Shown here piece by piece: positions 56,001 through 62,000 of a stretch of DNA of 64,000 nt; the first letter of the stretch is position 1, and every line of letters begins with the position of its first letter. Origin of the DNA: Baylisascaris procyonis (lineage: Eukaryota > Nematoda > Chromadorea > Rhabditida > Ascarididae); NCBI GenBank assembly GCA_037389465.1, contig JAZARR010000008.1:3969501-4033500 (forward strand). The letters are read 5' to 3'. The notes under the pieces are model-generated. The model saw only the letters and a list, made by a program, of their open reading frames with translations. It did no database searches and had not been told where the DNA came from. A program made the position numbers and the translations under genes.

Positions 56001-59000
56001 TCACAAGAGGTTCACATTGTCGTCCTATGAGATTCAACAAGCCTTAGCAGGCGAATGCTTTCCCAGCTCAAAATCCAGCCATTTTAATACTCAGTTGCGA
56101 AGAATTGATTTTGAAAACTTTAAAGTTGGTTGGATCGTCTTGACGACCTCGTCATCTTCGTGTTTCGAAATTGCGAGAGATGGGTGCAGGCAATCTAATG
56201 TGAACGAACGTACGTGAATTTGTTTGATGCAGCATGTGGCAGAGGAGGTGTTAAAAGTTTGCTTTGTAGGATCAAATTCAAGATCATGAACGCTAGACGG
56301 TGTAAGTATGATAACCAATCGATTTTTTTGGCGTTCGATAAATAATCGAAGAGGCTGGCTTGTGATCAGAAGGCAGCTAAAACCCAGTATTTCTTCAGAT
56401 GTATCAGTCTAGCCGAAAAAGACCCGTTGGTGCTTCCAGTCGATGAAAACGGGGCAAAATTTTGGTTTCCAGCCGAAGATCTCTCAAGTGCATGGTGCAT
56501 GGCGAATAAATTAATGTGCAATAATTTAATGTTGAGTGAAACCGGGGAATATATGATTTTCTACACATGACATTAAGAATGCTTAAAACGTTTTGAAGTG
56601 GAATAGGCGATTTGCGAGCATATGAGAGACATTCGAAGTGATTTTGTCAATTAGCTAGGCCTTTTATTGTGGCAAGTTGTTGAGCAAAAACGACAATTGC
56701 TACACGTGTTATCACTTTGAATCGCTCTTTCCCTTCAGAAGGGCAATTATGAGCGATAAACGTGGTGATGACTCAAATGCTGTTTCAGCTTAATGATCGA
56801 AGAAAATTATTGTTTTCAGTGGAATTCGAAGTGAATCCAAAAAGCGGTGAACTCTTCGTTGTGGGCCCATTAGATCGCGAAAAGAGAAGTCTACACTTTA
56901 TTATAGTGAATGTTACGGAAATCGGTAATAACAGTGATGCTGTTCGTCCAACTCGACAAACCAACCCCGTTATTGAACGTACGTTTAATTTCTCCTTCAC
57001 TAATTTCGGCATCCAAGGACTTGAAAACATGAAGCCTTCAATAGAGTCTCCTTGAAATTTGCGCTCTTCATAGATAGATCGAGAACTTCACTTATACAGG
57101 TGGTGCCATAATCGAAAGCTGTTAAATTTACAACACATCCGAACGGAATCCTTTCATTTTCCAACACTTATTGCATAATTCTATACGCTCATATCATAAG
57201 AGCGAATTTCGGCTGATATCTTCACGTCTTTATAATGTGCTGTTTCAGGTTTTATATTTAATCCTGCTGACAGTTGTGTTGTTTGGCGTGAATGTTATCA
57301 GGCCTTCATTTCTTTCCCTTGCGGAAGAATTCGTTTTTTTTTTTTTTTAAAGTGCCTATTAATCGTGGCATGCGTTAGCATAAACAGGGTGGAAGTTGCA
57401 ATGGGTTGTTTTATTGAAGTATAACTCGGCGATTCTTGAATCTTTGTAGAAAATTCAGAAAAAATTTGCTTGAACACAATCACAGTAAATGAACATGATA
57501 TAATTAAGTTAAGAGAATTAAACATGAAGTATTGTTACACAGAGATAACTGCCGAAAAAAATAATTAAATAAAATGAAACAAAAATCTTCTGCGCATGCA
57601 TATGGTTCTTAACGAAACCGCAGATGAAAAAATCGAGAGTTCACTCTCAAAGTGCATTCTTACAAAGAGCGCATGGTGAAGCTCTTCCCATCCTAAAAGT
57701 TGGGAATTTTTTACACTATAAACTGAAAAAAAAAACGACATGAAATGCAAAAGCCTAGCAAAGTATCATCGCAGAACAACGGACTGTCACTTCTGGGCAC
57801 TCTGAATATTGAGAGAATCACGTCGAAATGAGGAGACGGGTTGACCGTTGAGTTTTTCCGTGCTGTTTTTTAAATGGATCCATGCTGAAAATTTTGTTTC
57901 CCTTTTTATTCTGTCTGCGTTTGGTTTTTCTTACGAACTAAGAGCATCTGCTGATTTTAGAAAATGAATAATGTCGCTTCAGAAAAAGAAAACTAGATTT
58001 TGGTGTGATATAAAATTCTTATTTCTCTCTTCGGCGGTCGTTTATCTGGTAGTTTCGCTAGCTAGTTTTAGTTATACAAGACGGTTTCGCACAAAAGCAG
58101 CGATTCAATCATGCATGGTGTTCCATATGATTTTTGATTCAGTAGATAGTAGATACTTTGAAGTCTGCCATTGTACATGGCGCCAAATAGAATCCGAACT
58201 TTAACAAGAAAGGGTCATCGTTTGCAGATACAAAATCGAAACTCGATCTTTGGCAGACTTTGGTGGCTGTACGTGTCCTCGATGAGAATGACAACGAACC
58301 ACACTTCGTTAAGCTCAATTCAGAGGGCATCTATGTATTTTCAGTGGATTGGCAAGCGCCAGTACTCACGCCAGTTGGTCGTGTACACGTTGGTACTTCT
58401 AAATTATTTGCATAAATCAGAGGTCACCTTTAGTTCAGCACAATTGAAGTGGACAGTTGTCCGAAAGGAGTTCACTCATTTCCGTTTTAACTGATCAACG
58501 TTTCGGAATTCTTGAAAGTTTCTTGAAATTGTAATGCTGTTACAGTGACATCGAATGGCTACAAATGAAATCTATGTTTCTTAAACGTCATAATTTCTTT
58601 TGTGATTCAGTGTTAGGTGAATATTTAATCGTGGATGAAGCTTAAAATTGAGCATCGATTGGAATGAGATTGAAATGGGGCATCCCTTCCGAAGTGAACT
58701 TTCGGCCTGATTCAGTATCCGACCTAAGGCATCATGAGACTAGAAAGATAAAATAAAAAAGAGCAAAGAAAAAAACTTTGCAAACATTAAAAAAAAAATC
58801 ATTGCTCGTTTTCTCTTTTACTTTCAGCAGTATGGCTGTGGCTGATAACGTTACACCAGGAATAAACACGAGAAGCCGTCCATGCATATTTCTTATGTAT
58901 TTCAGTTTCAAACTAGGTTTTCGTTGCTTCACATTTTTTTCTATGATAAGTTGTTCCAGGCGGAAGATGCAGATGGCCGAGTACCACTAACGTACTGGAT

Positions 59001-62000
59001 ACCCGAATCGAGCGCCTCATCGGCTGACCACTTCAGACTAAATATGACTAGTGGTGTGATAGCGCTATCGAAATCATTGGTCACTGATCGTGTTGACATG
59101 TATGAATTCGAAGTAGTCGTTAGCGATGGCGTGCATAATGTCAGCACAATCGTGAAGGTGCCTTTAAATTATCCTTTTTTTTAAAGTATGTTGCAATGAT
59201 ATGCCCATTGAAACGTTGAGAGGTTTCGTTGAAAAAATAATTTTGTTGGCATCTGTATAGAAATTGTGCTTTTCTTTTTTAAGCACTTTTATTTCGAAGT
59301 GTTTCTAATGGAAAACGGCAATATTGTTGACTAGTTTTTAGTGGAATCCTTTTTTCTATTATATTGTAGCTAGTTGCTGACGGCTTTATATGTCATGGAA
59401 TTTTCACCTCTACATGCTTCTGCTTTTATTTTCAAAATTTTTTGCACCAGCGCATTGCGGTCACGCTCTGTCTGTGAATATGGCTGTCCATTTTGTCAGC
59501 TCCTCTTCGCGTTGGGTAGACTGAACTGACGAGCCACAAAACTCGTGATGACGGAAGTTCTTAGGCGTAATCTGGTGTTTTTGAGCTGTTCTCTTGTTCG
59601 TTCCATCAGAAATTGGCCCCAGCCATTCAGCAACCTATTCGGTATCACCGATTCTTGGTGGAGGGGGAGGAGGGGAGAGGAGGGGAGAGCTGCTAAAATA
59701 GTCGAAGGACAGTTTAGACATCCTCGAAGTAGCAGATGGGCTGCTTTCCAATAACTGTTATGAAGACCAGCCACAGTACATGAGAATAATTTCCTACGAG
59801 CAAGTTCTTTCCACTTGATGGTTTCCTGTATGAGCTGTCGACGTTATTGAACTTTCTGGATAGCTCAACAAGTATAATCGTGAGAGTGGAATCATTGATT
59901 GAAAATTTGTACACTGGATTTTGTATTGAACGCGTGGCCGGAAATTGTCTCATTCTTCGTATATCGTAATAGTTTCTGACGCTCTTTTCGATATCATTTG
60001 AAGATAGCGGTGCTGTCGGATCAAACCAATGCGTCTAAATTCTTCATTAAAGCGCTTTCCTTTAGATTTATCGTTTGGCTCCGGAGTCGAACATTGTCCT
60101 TTTATCAGCTGATATACCACAGCAAGATATCGAGGAGTGGGTTGTTGAAAGGAAAATGAGCGATCTAACTGACGAGGATGTTCGTGTGCTTGTCAAACAA
60201 GCCTATGTTAATGAGGAAGGGCAAGTTAATCCTCAGAGGTGTGTTTTTGGATAATCAGCTTTTTTTCGTGTCACATAAATCCCCTTGTTGTAGTGTTCCG
60301 ATAGGTTCACATTCTGTGATAATCGGATGGGATATCCGGAAGGATGTTCATTCGCTCGGTGTATCCGATGAACAGTTGTAGTAAATATATAAGGTATTCA
60401 TTCGATATAGTGGATAGGTGATAACATTGACGAGCATTTCCAATGTTCATGCATTCAAAGAAAGGTCTATCTGAAGGACGTTGCACTTTCTTAGGTAATG
60501 GAAAGTTCAAGGGAGTAGATAAGTTATTATTTTTCATTCTGACTGAAAAGTTCATTAGCACCAATGCAGGTGTAAATTAATAATTACTCTTGGCGTTTCA
60601 GGTCGCATCTTTTCGTTTATGCACTCGACAAGAAGACTCATGTGCCAATCGCTCGAGACCAGTTGAAGACGTATTTATTTACAGTTTTTAATTAATGCTT
60701 TTGAAGTTCAGAATACCGCTGAAAGTTATTAATGTGAATGGTTTGAAGATCATTCCAGTTCATTAGACAAATTTCGAATATTGTATGTTAGTGCCTCGTA
60801 CAATTTATTCTACTGATGATAAGCTATCAAACATATAGCTTTCATTCGCTTACATGAGCTCAAAGAAATCTGAGCTTGATGAGGAAATTTGAGCCTGAGC
60901 GTTAGTTTGCATTCATCTTCAATTGGACTCATTAGAATTTGAGGGTTTACGGGGTCACTAAGCAAGGTTCTTTGAGGCTCGAAGTTCATAAAGATGAGTG
61001 GCCCAATGTACGAATCCAATTCCGGATATGCTCTTTAGCCGCTTCAGATCATGGAAACGCAATGGGGTTAGTGTTACCAAGCAGTGACAACAAGCTGGTG
61101 TGAATGTTACTACTGAAACGGAGATGAGGTCATAGTTTAAAAAAAAAGACTTACTTATCCTGACGCCTTTGTAGCACCCAAAACAGTATAATTTTGCGTT
61201 CAACTGTATTAGAACGAACAGAGGACCTTTTAATGGGTCCTTTACATACTCATTTTGGTTCTCTTTCATATGGTTGGTTTTATGTTTTTTCTCAATCCCG
61301 CGATGGTGGCCGCCTTGAGGATTATGCGTTGCAGGATACTGGAACAAAGTCGCAGCGAGCTAGATGGTGATCTACCGAAATTGGCCATTGCATTGCCAGC
61401 TGTTGACTCAACAGGACGTATCTCAATCGCCGAACTTATGCTCATTATTATATGCGTCATTCTTCTCTTCATTGCATGTTGCATGCTTTTATATCTCGCC
61501 AGATATTGCAAGCGGTTGGTTTTGCATTCATCTAGTTAACTTCTATCGAATAACTACTATGTCCTCTATCAATATATAGCTACTTCTTACACTTATCCAG
61601 ACTTCTGAGTGGTTGTTTTTGCTTACATCCGTTTTTGTAAGGTTCGACCGCCTGAATTACTTACTCTTTTCTCTAGCAGACCAAAAGGCGAGCGAGAAGA
61701 TATCCTTAAAAACTAAACTATCTTGCTTGGGACGTTGTAACGTTGGTTTGAGTCTCTTTTTAATGGTGTTCTTTAGTCAACAAATATGCATTGATAGAAC
61801 AAATGATATAGACTTTGAGAGCAATTCTTAATGAATTTTCGGCTAGTAAAATGCGAAACAATAAATTTATATGACACTATAATTTGTATGTTCGTAATCC
61901 ACTTCCTATCAAATGAGGCAGTTTATAGGAAAGCTGAAGAGCGATTCAATGGTGAGTATATGGTGGACAGTCAAACAGCAGGACCGCGTCCATACGATGT

